Source: Marinibium conchae (GTDB lineage: Bacteria > Pseudomonadota > Gammaproteobacteria > Enterobacterales > Alteromonadaceae). Taken from it: a stretch of 64,000 bases of DNA. A program made the position numbers and the translations under genes. This document shows, one piece after another, positions 18,141-27,902 of this stretch. Below the pieces are notes generated by a model. It saw nothing but the letters and a program-made list of their open reading frames with translations. It did no database searches and was not told the DNA's origin. The stretch spans positions 388,647-452,646 of the forward strand of contig NZ_JADNRN010000002.1 in the NCBI RefSeq assembly GCF_015595035.1. Reading direction: 5' to 3'. Position 1 is the first letter of the stretch. The number at the start of each line of letters is the position of its first letter.

Positions 18141-20312
18141 TTAAGCCACCTTTGTGAGTTTTGCATAGGCAAGCATCAGAATTTTCGTCCCCACTGAGTC
18201 AAAATTAACATGTACTCGAGCGTGTTCCCCCGACCCTTCGTAATTGAGCACAGTACCTTCCCCAAACTTTTTATGACTCACGCGCTCGCCTAAATTAAAG
18301 CCACTTTCTTCAAATGCGGCGTGTGATGCCGCCGCGCTAAAGCGATTATGCACAGGCTGTTTGATTTGTGTTCGCAGGCGAACTTCTTCTATGTGCTCAG
18401 CAGGTATCTCGCGAATAAAGCGCGAGGCTGTATGATATTTGTCCTGTCCATACAAGCGCCTCGTTTCAGCGTAAGTAATGAGAAGTTTCTCCATGGCGCG
18501 GGTCATGCCAACGTAACAAAGTCGACGTTCTTCTTCTAGCTTGCCAGGCTCGTCATTACTCATCTGACTTGGGAACATGCCTTCTTCAACACCGGCTAAT
18601 ACTACGAATGGAAACTCTAAACCTTTGGCGGTGTGTATCGTCATCATTTGCACCGCATCTTGATTCGCGTCGGCTTGCGCATCGCCAGCTTCTAAAGACG
18701 CATGGGCCAAAAATGCCGACAATGGGCTCATTTCTTCAGCATCGTCAGGGGCTTCAAATTGTTTACAAGCGGTAACCAGTTCTTCTAAGTTTTCAACTCT
18801 AGCTTTGGCTTTTTCGCCCTTTTCTGCCTGATACATTGCATACAGCCCAGAATGTTTCATGGCGTGGTCGGCTTTCTTTTCAAGCGGCAAGTCTTTCACA
18901 TCTTGTGTCATTTGTAGGATCATCTCTACAAAGGCCTTAAGTGCATTGGCTGCGCGCCCGCTAAGCATATTTTGTGCTAGCATTTTACTACTGGCCTGCC
19001 ACATAGAAATATCGTTTTCGCGCGCGTACACTCGAATATTAGATAGGGTTTTATCGCCCATTCCGCGAGTAGGTGTGTTCACAACGCGCTCAAATGCGGC
19101 GTCGTCAATCGGCTGATTGATAAGGCGAAGGTAAGCAAGTGCGTCTTTAATTTCTTGACGTTCAAAGAAGCGCAACCCACCGTATATTCGATACGCCAAA
19201 CCTTCATGCAACAAAGCCTCTTCCAGTACACGTGATTGGGCGTTGTTGCGGTATAAAATTGCACAATCAGCCAAAGCGGCACCTTGTTCGTGATGGTTTT
19301 TTATTTGTGAAATAATAAATCGTGCTTCGTCAAGATCGTTAAACCCTGCGTACAAGCTGATTTTTTCACCTTCACCATCTTCAGTCCACAGCTCTTTGCC
19401 CAAGCGCCCGGGGTTGTGCCCAATCACTGCATTGGCAGCATTAAGTATGTTTGAGGTAGAACGATAGTTTTGTTCGAGTTTGATGGTATTTGCACTTGGG
19501 TAGTCTCTTAAGAAGTGTGAAATATTTTGTACATTAGCACCCCGCCAACCATAAATAGACTGATCGTCGTCACCTACGATCATCATATTGTTGTTTTCGC
19601 TGGCCAGCAATTTCAGCCATGCATATTGAATATTGTTAGTGTCTTGGAATTCGTCTACCAATACTGCGCGAAAGCGCTTCTGATAATGCTGTAATACACG
19701 CGGGTTATTCGCCCACAATTCATGAGCTCGAAGTAAGAGTTCGGCAAAATCGATGAGCCCAGAGCGTTGACATGTTTGCTCATAAGCAGCGTATATTTCT
19801 TTCATTTTTTCTTGGGTATGATCGCCATTCGTTTCAATATTTTTTGCGCGCAGCCCCTCATCTTTATTACCGTTGATATACCATTGTATTTGCTTGGGAG
19901 GCCAATGCTTTTCGTCAAGGTTCATAGACTTGAGCAAACGTTTAATTAAGCGATACTGATCGTCGGAATCGAGAATTTGGAAGTTTTCAGGTAGGCCAGC
20001 TTCTTCATGATGAGAACGCAATAAACGGTGAGCTAAGCCATGGAACGTGCCAATCCACATATTATTAACTGGCTGACCCATGATACGCTCAACGCGCCCC
20101 CGCATCTCGCGTGCTGCTTTATTGGTAAAGGTAACGGCAAGAATACTGTAGGGTGCAACCGATTCTACTTCCATGAGCCAGGCTATGCGGTGAACCAGTA
20201 CCCTTGTTTTACCACTTCCCGCGCCAGCAAGTATTAACATATCGCTCGCAGGTGCGGCGACTGCCTCGCGTTGTTTGTCATTAAGATCTTCGAGAAGTCG
20301 GGTTACGTCCAT
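18141..20312 (-). CDS. uvrD: DNA helicase II UvrD
   Basis: UvrD is a superfamily 1 3'-5' helicase used in mismatch and nucleotide-excision repair. The 723-residue protein has Walker A G-A-G-S-G-K-T at residues 30-36 and motif Ia V-T-F-T-N-K-A-A. Motif II is D-E-F-Q-D-T-N, motif III G-D-D-D-Q-S-I-Y-G-W-R-G-A, motif IV Q-N-Y-R-S, motif V M-T-I-H-T-A-K-G-L-E-F and motif VI R-R-L-C-Y-V-G-M-T-R-A. The C-terminal 60 residues end in the RNA-polymerase-binding type fold with G-E-R-V-S-H-K-K-F-G-E-G-T-V. In many gammaproteobacteria uvrD follows yigB directly; here about 8.5 kb separates them. Confidence 0.96.
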   Translation of the reverse strand: MDVTRLLEDLNDKQREAVAAPASDMLILAGAGSGKTRVLVHRIAWLMEVESVAPYSILAVTFTNKAAREMRGRVERIMGQPVNNMWIGTFHGLAHRLLRSHHEEAGLPENFQILDSDDQYRLIKRLLKSMNLDEKHWPPKQIQWYINGNKDEGLRAKNIETNGDHTQEKMKEIYAAYEQTCQRSGLIDFAELLLRAHELWANNPRVLQHYQKRFRAVLVDEFQDTNNIQYAWLKLLASENNNMMIVGDDDQSIYGWRGANVQNISHFLRDYPSANTIKLEQNYRSTSNILNAANAVIGHNPGRLGKELWTEDGEGEKISLYAGFNDLDEARFIISQIKNHHEQGAALADCAILYRNNAQSRVLEEALLHEGLAYRIYGGLRFFERQEIKDALAYLRLINQPIDDAAFERVVNTPTRGMGDKTLSNIRVYARENDISMWQASSKMLAQNMLSGRAANALKAFVEMILQMTQDVKDLPLEKKADHAMKHSGLYAMYQAEKGEKAKARVENLEELVTACKQFEAPDDAEEMSPLSAFLAHASLEAGDAQADANQDAVQMMTIHTAKGLEFPFVVLAGVEEGMFPSQMSNDEPGKLEEERRLCYVGMTRAMEKLLITYAETRRLYGQDKYHTASRFIREIPAEHIEEVRLRTQIKQPVHNRFSAAASHAAFEESGFNLGERVSHKKFGEGTVLNYEGSGEHARVHVNFDSVGTKILMLAYAKLTKVA

Positions 20313-20425
20313 CGGGCTACTTCGTTAAGTTATGATGGTGAAGAGTATAACAAAAAACCTGTGTGTTTATACAGCACTCACCGTGTTAATTTATCGTCGC
20401 TTATATTTTCACCTTGAGTTTATTT

Positions 20426-20444
20426 TATACCTGCATCAGGTATA
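20426..20444. promoter_or_regulatory. Perfect 8-3-8 inverted repeat upstream of the hybrid kinase
   Basis: TATACCTG (20426-20433), CAT and CAGGTATA (20437-20444) form a perfect palindrome. Twelve bases further on, GGTA-T-TACC (20456-20464) is a second, shorter one. They lie 40-75 bases before the kinase start in the uvrD/kinase divergent gap. The TATACT inside it also looks like a -10 element. It may be the binding site of a dimeric regulator. Confidence 0.45.
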
Positions 20445-20501
20445 CTCACTGCACTGGTATTACCTGCAACTACCTTAATGCAGGCTTGATGAGGGCTCAG
20501 G

Positions 20502-23500
20502 GTGTTTATTCATTGCAAACAAGGATTGATGTTATGTTTATTATTGCTGCTGAGTTGCAGCAATTTGCGTGCCTCTGAGTTTCAGCATGAGCATCTGAAC
20601 GAGAACGACGGCTTCTCGTCATCTATCATATTTTCCATTGAGCAAGATCAACATGGTTTCTTGTGGTTTGGCACAGCATATGAAGGCATATTGCGCTATG
20701 ACGGTAAGAACGTAGTCGCATACACAAACAATCCTTCCGATGTCGAGTCAATTCCACATGACAATGCGGGAAACCTATATCTTACTTCCGATGGTGATAT
20801 CTGGGTGGGAAGTTTTGGCGGGGGCAGTATTCTATTTGACTATGATAATCAGTCATTTAAGCAATATTCACACGTAGCCGACGACCCAACTACCATCAGT
20901 GCTACCCGGGTTCAGTCGATCTTCGAAGACCGAAATGGAACGCTATGGTTTGGCACCTACAGCAATGGTTTGAACCGCTTTAATAAGGAAGATGATAACT
21001 TTACGCGTTATCCGTTTGTGAGCGGGCTAAAACAAATAAAAACAAAAGAGAGCTTGTCTAGTGAACGAGTGTGGGACATTGCTGAGGCAGCGAATGATGG
21101 AATATGGCTCGGTACAAGCAACGGCCTTAATCTCCTTGATACCAAAACTAATGAGTTTTCCCAATATTACCCTTTCCCTGATTCGGAGTTACCCGGGCGC
21201 AATCGCATTCGAAAAATTCACGTTGTGAATGAGAACTTGCTGTTTTTGGGTACCCAAGAAGGAGTGATGAGATTTGACAAAACACTTGGTACCTTTTATC
21301 AATTGCCGGTTGAGGGTTTAGATTCGATTGGGCCTATCTACTCTATTATTAAAACCTCTTTTGGTGATTATTGGGTGACTACCGATAATGGTGTTTACTC
21401 ATTTAATGAAAACCGCTTGTCTTTAAACAAAGTAACGTTGGATTTTGATGACTCATGTAGCCAGACATTGTTTCAAGATAGACAAGAAACAATTTGGTTG
21501 ACCTGCGAGGGTGGCGGCATTTATAAAATTACCAAAGCCGACATATTTAGCTCCTTTATTCATCCTGAAGTAAGGTCTGCTTTTGCCCTTCATCAATCAG
21601 ATGACAACGCGATATTGATTGGAACATATCAAAACGGTTTGCAAAAATGGATCCCTGAAACAAAGACTTTGCTCGCTCTCACTGAAGGCAAAGTCGGTGC
21701 CATGCAGCTAGATATTCGTTTTATTACTCAAGCTAGCAACGGACAAATTTGGTTTTCGAATAACGAACGACTGTTTTATCTGAACGACGATGGAGAAACG
21801 GTAGAGTTTGTTGAAAATACCAACAATGTGGAAGAGCTCAAGAAAATACGACATTTAAACGTAGACGCCAACGATAATATTTGGGTGTCGGTAGAAAATG
21901 GCATGCTCAAGATAAATAGTAAAAACAAACAATCGAGATTTTTTCCGATTGGCGACATTGTATCCGACAGCGATAGTCAAAGTAGCGCTTCACTGAGTTT
22001 TGTTGATAGCAATAAGCATTTTTGGGTATCCGTCGACAATCAGCTTTATTTATTCGACCCCTCAACTGAGAGTTTCTCACTTCTTGCTTATAGCGATAGC
22101 TATGCTGAGCGATCTGATGACTACAATTTTGTTTATTCAATGTTTCAAGACAAAAATAGTACCTTGTGGTTGGCGAATAAAATCGGACTATATACAGCGA
22201 ATCTTGAAACAGGAGATAGAAGCTTAGTTAGTGATTATTTCAACGAAAAAAATAATCGGGGTATAAGATTCATAAGCCAAGACAGTGAGGGCGTTCTTTG
22301 GTTGGTTACTCCGGTAGGTGTGAGTCGCTTTGACCCTAAAAATAATAAGTTATACCACTTTGACCATAGAGATGGCTTGCCTGGTTCACGATATTTTTAC
22401 AACCCTACCTCCAGAGCATCGGACAATAGTATCTACCTCTCTACCCGCGATGGGATATTCTATTTTGACCCTAAAACGGTGAAAGTGCCTCGCCCCGACG
22501 AGTTGATGCGCCTTACCTCATTCGAAGTGCTTGGCTCAACAACGCACTTTAATGTGAATGAGCTCATGCAAGCGCCGTTACAGCTCGACTATTTCCAAAA
22601 CAATATTAAGTTGGAATTCGCCACACTAGATCTGCTTAACGCCAGACAAATTCAATATGAATACAAACTCGAAGGGTTTGACTCGGATTGGATAGACAAC
22701 GGCACCGCAAACTCGGCAACCTACACGAACCTTAGCGGCGGCGATTATGTGTTTCGAGTAAGGGCGAGACTAAAGCAAAAATTGTGGTACGAAAATGAGC
22801 TAGCCATCAATATAAACGTGGCAACCCCATTCTGGCAGAAGTGGTGGATGCTCTTGGTGTATAGTTTGCTGATACTTCTTTTCGTACTTATCTATATTCA
22901 GCGCCAAAAACGAGCAGTTATAGAGCTGGAACGACAGGTTGCCGAGAAAACTGCTGATATTGCTTTGGAGTCTCAAAAACTGGCCGCCGCAAACAGAATA
23001 AAAACGCAGTTTCTTGCCAATATGAGTCATGAGATTCGAACACCGTTAACTACGGTTATTGGGCAAGCAGAGGCGATTATTTGTCGCGATATTAACCCTG
23101 ATGATATATATAAAGAAGTCGAGATTATTCATGATAGCAGCCTCTATTTGTTAGCTCTGCTCAATGACATTCTCGACCTTACAAAGATTGAAGAAAACAA
23201 ATTCCAGCTTGAATATGCACCGCAAGACCTTAATAGCTTGCTGAGTAATATAAATACCATGTTCTCAATGCAGGCTCGTGTTAAAGGTTTATCATTCAGC
23301 CTAGACGAAGATTTACCGCAGCCATTCATTGTGATCGTCGACGGCTTACGCCTTAAGCAAATCCTCATTAACTTACTTTCAAATGCCCTGAAGTTTACCT
23401 TGAATGGGCACGTGGCACTCAAGGTGGAAATGTCTAAAGAACAGTTGATATTCCATGTAGAAGATACTGGTATTGGCATAAGTAAAGAGCAAGTTGAGCA

Positions 23501-24413
23501 GATATTCGGCAGCTTCACACAAGGAGATGCGAGTATTAGACGACGCTTTGGTGGTTCGGGTTTAGGATTGCACTTGTCAAATCAGTTAGCCTCTCTAATG
23601 GAGGGTGAAATATCGGTGAGTAGTGAGTTGGGGGCAGGAAGTACCTTTACATTTACGATGCCAATGCCTGAAATAGCAGTCACACCTGAACTTCCTCAGG
23701 GGAAACTGGATTTGGATACCGTATCAGCCAAATCTTTGTTTAATGGCAAAATATTATTGGCTGAGGATCACGAGGATAACCGGCGATTGATTTCTCGACT
23801 GCTCACCAAACTCGGCTTAACAGTATTTACTGCAAAAGACGGTTTTGAAGCAATTGAGCACTATAAAAAGCATCAACCTGCGGTTGTGCTATTAGACATA
23901 CAAATGCCCAGAATGGATGGAATACAAGCATATAGTGAACTACGTAAACTAGGTTGCGAGAAACCAATTATCGCACTCACCGCAAATGCTATGGCAAACG
24001 AAGTTGAGGAGTACTTTAACCTTGGTTTTGATGGGTATATTCAAAAGCCAATTGATAGAAAATCATTGATCTCAACCATTGCTACTTTCTTCGAGAGTAA
24101 AGACGATCATTCTATGAGCCGAGCCAACTCAGTGCTTGGTAATGTCGATATGTCGGATTTAGTGACTGAATTCACCCAAGGTCTGCAGCAAGAGTGGGAT
24201 CAGTTTGAGGCATTCGTAAAAGCAAATGATATTCAAGGTATAAGGGCACAAGCGCATCGATTATCGGGCGCGGCTCAACTCTTTGGTTTTGCCGATCTCA
24301 GTGCCAAAGCGACCCAGTTAGAAAATAATATCAAGCAAGGCAACGCCGATATGACGAATATTCAAGCCGACTTAAGCGCGCTAAAGCAATCAATAGAACG
24401 GTGTTTTCATTAA
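20502..24413 (+). CDS. Hybrid histidine kinase with two-component propeller, receiver and Hpt domains
   Basis: The 1303-residue protein starts at GTG with a signal peptide (cleavage near residue 25). Residues about 30-690 hold repeated propeller blades (W-F-G-T, W-V-G-S and W-L-A-N type motifs), then a Y_Y_Y domain near 720-780 with L-E-G-F-D-S-D-W. A membrane helix near 790-810 leads to HisKA with phospho-acceptor H843 in N-M-S-H-E-I-R-T-P. HATPase follows (N-A-L-K-F-T, D-T-G-I-G-I-S, G-G-S-G-L-G-L), then a receiver with D1132 in L-L-D-I-Q-M-P, and an Hpt domain with H1252 in A-H-R-L-S-G-A-A. Such sensors often detect polysaccharide fragments in the periplasm. There is no DNA-binding output and no response regulator nearby, so the phosphate must go to a distant partner. 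It is convergent with a TonB-dependent receptor. Confidence 0.93.
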   Translation: MFIHCKQGLMLCLLLLLSCSNLRASEFQHEHLNENDGFSSSIIFSIEQDQHGFLWFGTAYEGILRYDGKNVVAYTNNPSDVESIPHDNAGNLYLTSDGDIWVGSFGGGSILFDYDNQSFKQYSHVADDPTTISATRVQSIFEDRNGTLWFGTYSNGLNRFNKEDDNFTRYPFVSGLKQIKTKESLSSERVWDIAEAANDGIWLGTSNGLNLLDTKTNEFSQYYPFPDSELPGRNRIRKIHVVNENLLFLGTQEGVMRFDKTLGTFYQLPVEGLDSIGPIYSIIKTSFGDYWVTTDNGVYSFNENRLSLNKVTLDFDDSCSQTLFQDRQETIWLTCEGGGIYKITKADIFSSFIHPEVRSAFALHQSDDNAILIGTYQNGLQKWIPETKTLLALTEGKVGAMQLDIRFITQASNGQIWFSNNERLFYLNDDGETVEFVENTNNVEELKKIRHLNVDANDNIWVSVENGMLKINSKNKQSRFFPIGDIVSDSDSQSSASLSFVDSNKHFWVSVDNQLYLFDPSTESFSLLAYSDSYAERSDDYNFVYSMFQDKNSTLWLANKIGLYTANLETGDRSLVSDYFNEKNNRGIRFISQDSEGVLWLVTPVGVSRFDPKNNKLYHFDHRDGLPGSRYFYNPTSRASDNSIYLSTRDGIFYFDPKTVKVPRPDELMRLTSFEVLGSTTHFNVNELMQAPLQLDYFQNNIKLEFATLDLLNARQIQYEYKLEGFDSDWIDNGTANSATYTNLSGGDYVFRVRARLKQKLWYENELAININVATPFWQKWWMLLVYSLLILLFVLIYIQRQKRAVIELERQVAEKTADIALESQKLAAANRIKTQFLANMSHEIRTPLTTVIGQAEAIICRDINPDDIYKEVEIIHDSSLYLLALLNDILDLTKIEENKFQLEYAPQDLNSLLSNINTMFSMQARVKGLSFSLDEDLPQPFIVIVDGLRLKQILINLLSNALKFTLNGHVALKVEMSKEQLIFHVEDTGIGISKEQVEQIFGSFTQGDASIRRRFGGSGLGLHLSNQLASLMEGEISVSSELGAGSTFTFTMPMPEIAVTPELPQGKLDLDTVSAKSLFNGKILLAEDHEDNRRLISRLLTKLGLTVFTAKDGFEAIEHYKKHQPAVVLLDIQMPRMDGIQAYSELRKLGCEKPIIALTANAMANEVEEYFNLGFDGYIQKPIDRKSLISTIATFFESKDDHSMSRANSVLGNVDMSDLVTEFTQGLQQEWDQFEAFVKANDIQGIRAQAHRLSGAAQLFGFADLSAKATQLENNIKQGNADMTNIQADLSALKQSIERCFH

Positions 24414-24493
24414 ATACGGAAGACTTACTTACACAGTAAGGTCATTAGTCTTTATTGTTGATAGTCGCAGTCTGCAGCGGGTTATTGCTAACA

Positions 24494-24526
24494 AAAAGCC
24501 CCAGCAAACAATGGGCTGGGGCTTTT
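24494..24526. terminator. Bidirectional intrinsic terminator between hybrid kinase and TonB receptor
   Basis: A 12-bp stem (AAAAGCCCCAGC at 24494-24505 and its complement GCTGGGGCTTTT at 24515-24526) has a nine-base loop. A-run and T-run flanks make it work on both strands. It lies in the 140-base gap between two convergent genes. Confidence 0.9.
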
Positions 24527-24553
24527 CAATCCTTAGCGTCAATCAAGGCTTAA

Positions 24554-27500
24554 TTAAAAGCGATAGCTTCCGCCTAACAAGATTCTTCTATCAGTCAAGC
24601 CTTGGAAACACAGTAAGGCTCCTTCATTTACACAAGACTGTTCCGCGTCAGACTGGGTAATATTGATACCTTCAATGCCTAGGGTGAACTGCTCGTTAAC
24701 TGCGTAATTGATGCTCGCATTTAACTGGCCTCTAGCTTCGTTTACGCGAGGTAAGCCAAACTGGAATGCATCATTAGCAATGTAAGCTGAGCGCCATGTA
24801 TAGCGAGCACGTGCTGAAACACCAAACTTCTCATAAAACACCGTAAAGTTATACGCATTTTTAGATAAGTTGCTAAGTTCGACTCTGTCTTGGGCATCTT
24901 CTTCAGCAATGCCTAAGGCTTCTAAAATAGCTTGTCCGCGACTATTAAAGCTACGGAAGTCGTCTCCGCTATCTGCATCCTGATAAGTATAGTTAGCAAC
25001 CACACCAAAACCAGAGGCCCATCCAAGGTCGTCTTCAAACTCAGATAAATCATATTGGAAAGCTAACTCGATGCCTTTTTGAGTAGTGTCACCGTTGCCG
25101 TTAAAGGTAGACTCGAAAGGCACACAAATACCTTCACCTGGCGTTGGGTTATTGATATTTCTATCCGCTACTGGGTTGAATATACCGCCATCTTCGCATG
25201 GTGCTGTAATATCAATATTCAATACACCGTCTACTACATTACCAGGTGGATCCTCTGTGAATGGGATAAATAGGTCTTTACGTTTTTTATAAAATATACC
25301 GGCACTCACCACACTTGATGGCGCAAAATAGTATTCAACCGCAAGATCTAATGACCAAATGTCTTCAGGAACCAATCTGGGGTTACCCGCTTGAACAGGT
25401 GCGTTTGCATTAACAGTGAAGCGCGTTGAAGTAGATAAGTCATCAAAATCAGGGCGGTTAATATCACGACCGATTGCCCCTCTAACAACGATATCGTCGC
25501 CAATGTCTGCAACCACGTTCAGGCGTGGTAATACAAAATTGTAGTCGCTGGTTTCTCTCACTTGCTCGAAAACACCATCATTTTCAGCCAAGCCGATAGA
25601 TTCTAGTTCTGTGCTTATATAACGAAGACCGAAACTTCCGCGAATAACATCGCTTTCAAAATTGGCCTGTGCATACAGTGCATGAGTTTCTTCTGAAATA
25701 TCAAAGAAAGCAGACTCATCTTGCTCTATCGCACCGAGTGTCTCCCCTGGATTGGCTGGATCATCTGAGGCTGCCACAATCGCTGCATTTATTGCCGCTG
25801 CGACTGTTTCTGGGTCGCTGTAGGATAATGCTGGGTTTACAATTAGAAAATCCCTAACAAAGAGTCTACGGCCATCTGCTGCGTTAAAGTTAGGTGAGCC
25901 AGGTACTAGTAAGTTCGAAAACAAAGTGCCTCGTGGTCTATCGAACTCTGATGACGCACTTGTGAGGTTGACTCTTGAGTTGCTAAAGTCATTGTTTAGC
26001 GTAGAAGTTTCGTTATATCTATAACCGGCATCGACTGAAGTGACAAAAGGTATTGCGCCATCAAGATAATAAGTAAAATCGGTTCTAAAGGCCGTTTCTT
26101 TATTTTCTGCTATATCACGAACCTGCTGAGCTTGGCTTAACGCGTAGTTTGCAGGGTCAAGCAACATAGCTGTCGTTGGAGAGGTCGGTAAGCCTTGCGC
26201 AATACCGAACTGCAAGGTGCCGCCTCGCAAATCAAACTCTACAGGTGTGCCATTATCAATGCTACCACCTTGAACAGGTTGAGCCGACAATGGGTTTATA
26301 AAGTCTAAACGCACTGCGAAGTCTGGAGTGACGGTATCTGATTGTGATATCGCGTATTCTGCACTAAGTACATAATCGTCTTCCGTCCACTCACCACCGA
26401 TGCGGATGACTGAGCTGTCGGTGAGACGGGCACCAGTATTCGTGCGAGTGCGAATATTTGGGTTTAAGCCACTTGCCAATAACGCATCCGGAAGTAGTAC
26501 CCCAGACGTAACAGCTTGTATGCTGGGAATATTTATCACTCCATTGGGCGTGTCAATGGAACCGAAATTTACCGTCTCAAATGAGGTGTTAGTAGTTATA
26601 TCAACAACGTCGATATCGGAGACGCCTGAAAACTGTATTTCAGTGCTTTCTTGAGTTCGTTCTTGATCGTTTAGCAAAGCATCAACATAGAGTTTGAGCT
26701 TGTCGTTCGGCGCCCATTCAAATGAGGCTGATAGGTTAGTCGTTTCGTAGTCTAAAATATCGTAGTCTTGGTTGAAGAACTGAATTCTTAGGAAATCAAA
26801 GTCTTCAGCGCTGCCAATGATTCGATCGGAAGCTTCTCCAGCTCGGCCATCTGCATCATAGTTTTGACCAGCGCTTACTAAGCCGTCTCGGTCTGCACGC
26901 GGGCGAAAGGCAGATACGTTTTGCTCTGCATAACTAAGGCTGAATACTACCCCCATTTCGCCGTTATCTGTGCTCCAATTATCACCATAAGTCCCTGATA
27001 GTATTGGCGAGTAATTATTGTCTACATCCAAATCACTGTTTTGAGCTTTTGCTCGCACTGCAAATACAGTTTGCGTGAGCTCTAGAGGACGTAAGGTTCG
27101 TAGATTTATCGTACCGCCTACTGAGCCTTCTATTGTTTTCGCTTGAGGTGCTTTTGTCACTTCTACCGAGGATATTAGTGCGGCAGGCAGATCCTCAAAG
27201 CTTATTCCACCTCGCCCTGCACCCGAGCCGACGCTAGAGACGCCATTTATTTCAACTCTGTTTTCGTCAGTACCGCGTATTTGAACCGCCGTACCTATCC
27301 CTGCAGTTCGCGTTATTTGTATACCCGTAACATTTTCGAGTACTTCTGCAAGATTTTGGTCAGGTAGCTTACCAATGTCGTCAGATTGAATAATTTCAAC
27401 CACGTTATTTTCTGCCCGCTTTTCGGCGAGCGCCTTTGTGAGGGATGAGCGAATGCCTGAAACTTCAATGACTTCAACTGTGTCATTATTAGCTTCTTGT

Positions 27501-27592
27501 TCTTCTTGTGCGAATGCCGCACCACTCGCAGTTAAACTGCTAGTAAGTGCAAGCGCTATGGCTGAGAGTTTATATTTATTACGATTTCTCAC
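24554..27592 (-). CDS. TonB-dependent outer-membrane receptor (TIGR01782 type)
   Basis: The 1012-residue protein has a signal peptide (ending A-F-A near residue 28), a TonB-box-like segment V-E-V-I-E-V-S-G near residue 40, and a plug domain. Plug motifs include L-P-D-Q-N-L-A-E-V-L, I-R-G-T-D-E-N and G-S-V-G-G-T-I-N-L-R-T. A long beta-barrel follows and ends in Phe (G-G-S-Y-R-F), as outer-membrane barrels do. The plug sequence fits the TonB-Xanth-Caul subgroup, often used for carbohydrate oligomers in marine bacteria. The start is GTG with AAGGAAG before it. Its promoter carries the same 11-base element as the uronate locus near 54 kb, so it may take up a related sugar; no degradative enzyme is beside it. 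It is convergent with the hybrid kinase and divergent from cysE. Confidence 0.92.
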   Translation of the reverse strand: MRNRNKYKLSAIALALTSSLTASGAAFAQEEQEANNDTVEVIEVSGIRSSLTKALAEKRAENNVVEIIQSDDIGKLPDQNLAEVLENVTGIQITRTAGIGTAVQIRGTDENRVEINGVSSVGSGAGRGGISFEDLPAALISSVEVTKAPQAKTIEGSVGGTINLRTLRPLELTQTVFAVRAKAQNSDLDVDNNYSPILSGTYGDNWSTDNGEMGVVFSLSYAEQNVSAFRPRADRDGLVSAGQNYDADGRAGEASDRIIGSAEDFDFLRIQFFNQDYDILDYETTNLSASFEWAPNDKLKLYVDALLNDQERTQESTEIQFSGVSDIDVVDITTNTSFETVNFGSIDTPNGVINIPSIQAVTSGVLLPDALLASGLNPNIRTRTNTGARLTDSSVIRIGGEWTEDDYVLSAEYAISQSDTVTPDFAVRLDFINPLSAQPVQGGSIDNGTPVEFDLRGGTLQFGIAQGLPTSPTTAMLLDPANYALSQAQQVRDIAENKETAFRTDFTYYLDGAIPFVTSVDAGYRYNETSTLNNDFSNSRVNLTSASSEFDRPRGTLFSNLLVPGSPNFNAADGRRLFVRDFLIVNPALSYSDPETVAAAINAAIVAASDDPANPGETLGAIEQDESAFFDISEETHALYAQANFESDVIRGSFGLRYISTELESIGLAENDGVFEQVRETSDYNFVLPRLNVVADIGDDIVVRGAIGRDINRPDFDDLSTSTRFTVNANAPVQAGNPRLVPEDIWSLDLAVEYYFAPSSVVSAGIFYKKRKDLFIPFTEDPPGNVVDGVLNIDITAPCEDGGIFNPVADRNINNPTPGEGICVPFESTFNGNGDTTQKGIELAFQYDLSEFEDDLGWASGFGVVANYTYQDADSGDDFRSFNSRGQAILEALGIAEEDAQDRVELSNLSKNAYNFTVFYEKFGVSARARYTWRSAYIANDAFQFGLPRVNEARGQLNASINYAVNEQFTLGIEGINITQSDAEQSCVNEGALLCFQGLTDRRILLGGSYRF

Positions 27593-27902
27593 AGTATCTT
27601 CCTTTATAGAGTCGAAGGGAGTGTCTTTATACGAATCGCCTTAACTAAGCCGGCAAAATGCTTCACACAAAAAACACAATATTAACGTAAAATTAACATT
27701 GTTATCTAAATTGTCAAGTGGTAAGGCCAAAAAGAGTGTGACAATCAAACATCGTGGATAACAAGGTAAATTTCTGTTTGTTGAAAATAAATGCCGCTTT
27801 GGGCTGTAAAATATCGAATGTGACACTATTATTGTGTATACGAACAACGATGAATCTATCAAGATGAAACGTACGAGTGCGATAAATAAGATAGGACAGT
27901 CT
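27593..27902. other. Divergent control region between TonB receptor and cysE
   Basis: About 310 bases without a supported gene. It is AT-rich and contains the operator-like element at 27719-27729 and the receptor's TTGACA -35 (minus strand, 27712-27717). The possible extension of cysE back to a GTG at 27834 falls in it. No terminator-like hairpin is seen. Confidence 0.5.
27712..27729 (-). promoter_or_regulatory. Operator-like element and -35 box of the TonB receptor gene
   Basis: On the minus strand the order is TTGG-CCTTA-CCAC followed by TTGACA (27717-27712), with a TAATTT -10-like hexamer after a 16-base spacer. On the plus strand the core reads TGGTAAGGCCA (27719-27729). The same core occurs at 55786-55796 and, with one change, at 53463-53473. 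It is an imperfect palindrome TGGT-AAG-GCCA, resembling FadR-type GntR operators (TGGT-N3-ACCA). Confidence 0.55.

Noticed and set aside
27864-27902. Longer cysE starting at GTG 27834 or ATG 27864
   Set aside because: The extra residues have no match to the family start and lack a ribosome site; ATG 27903 has both.
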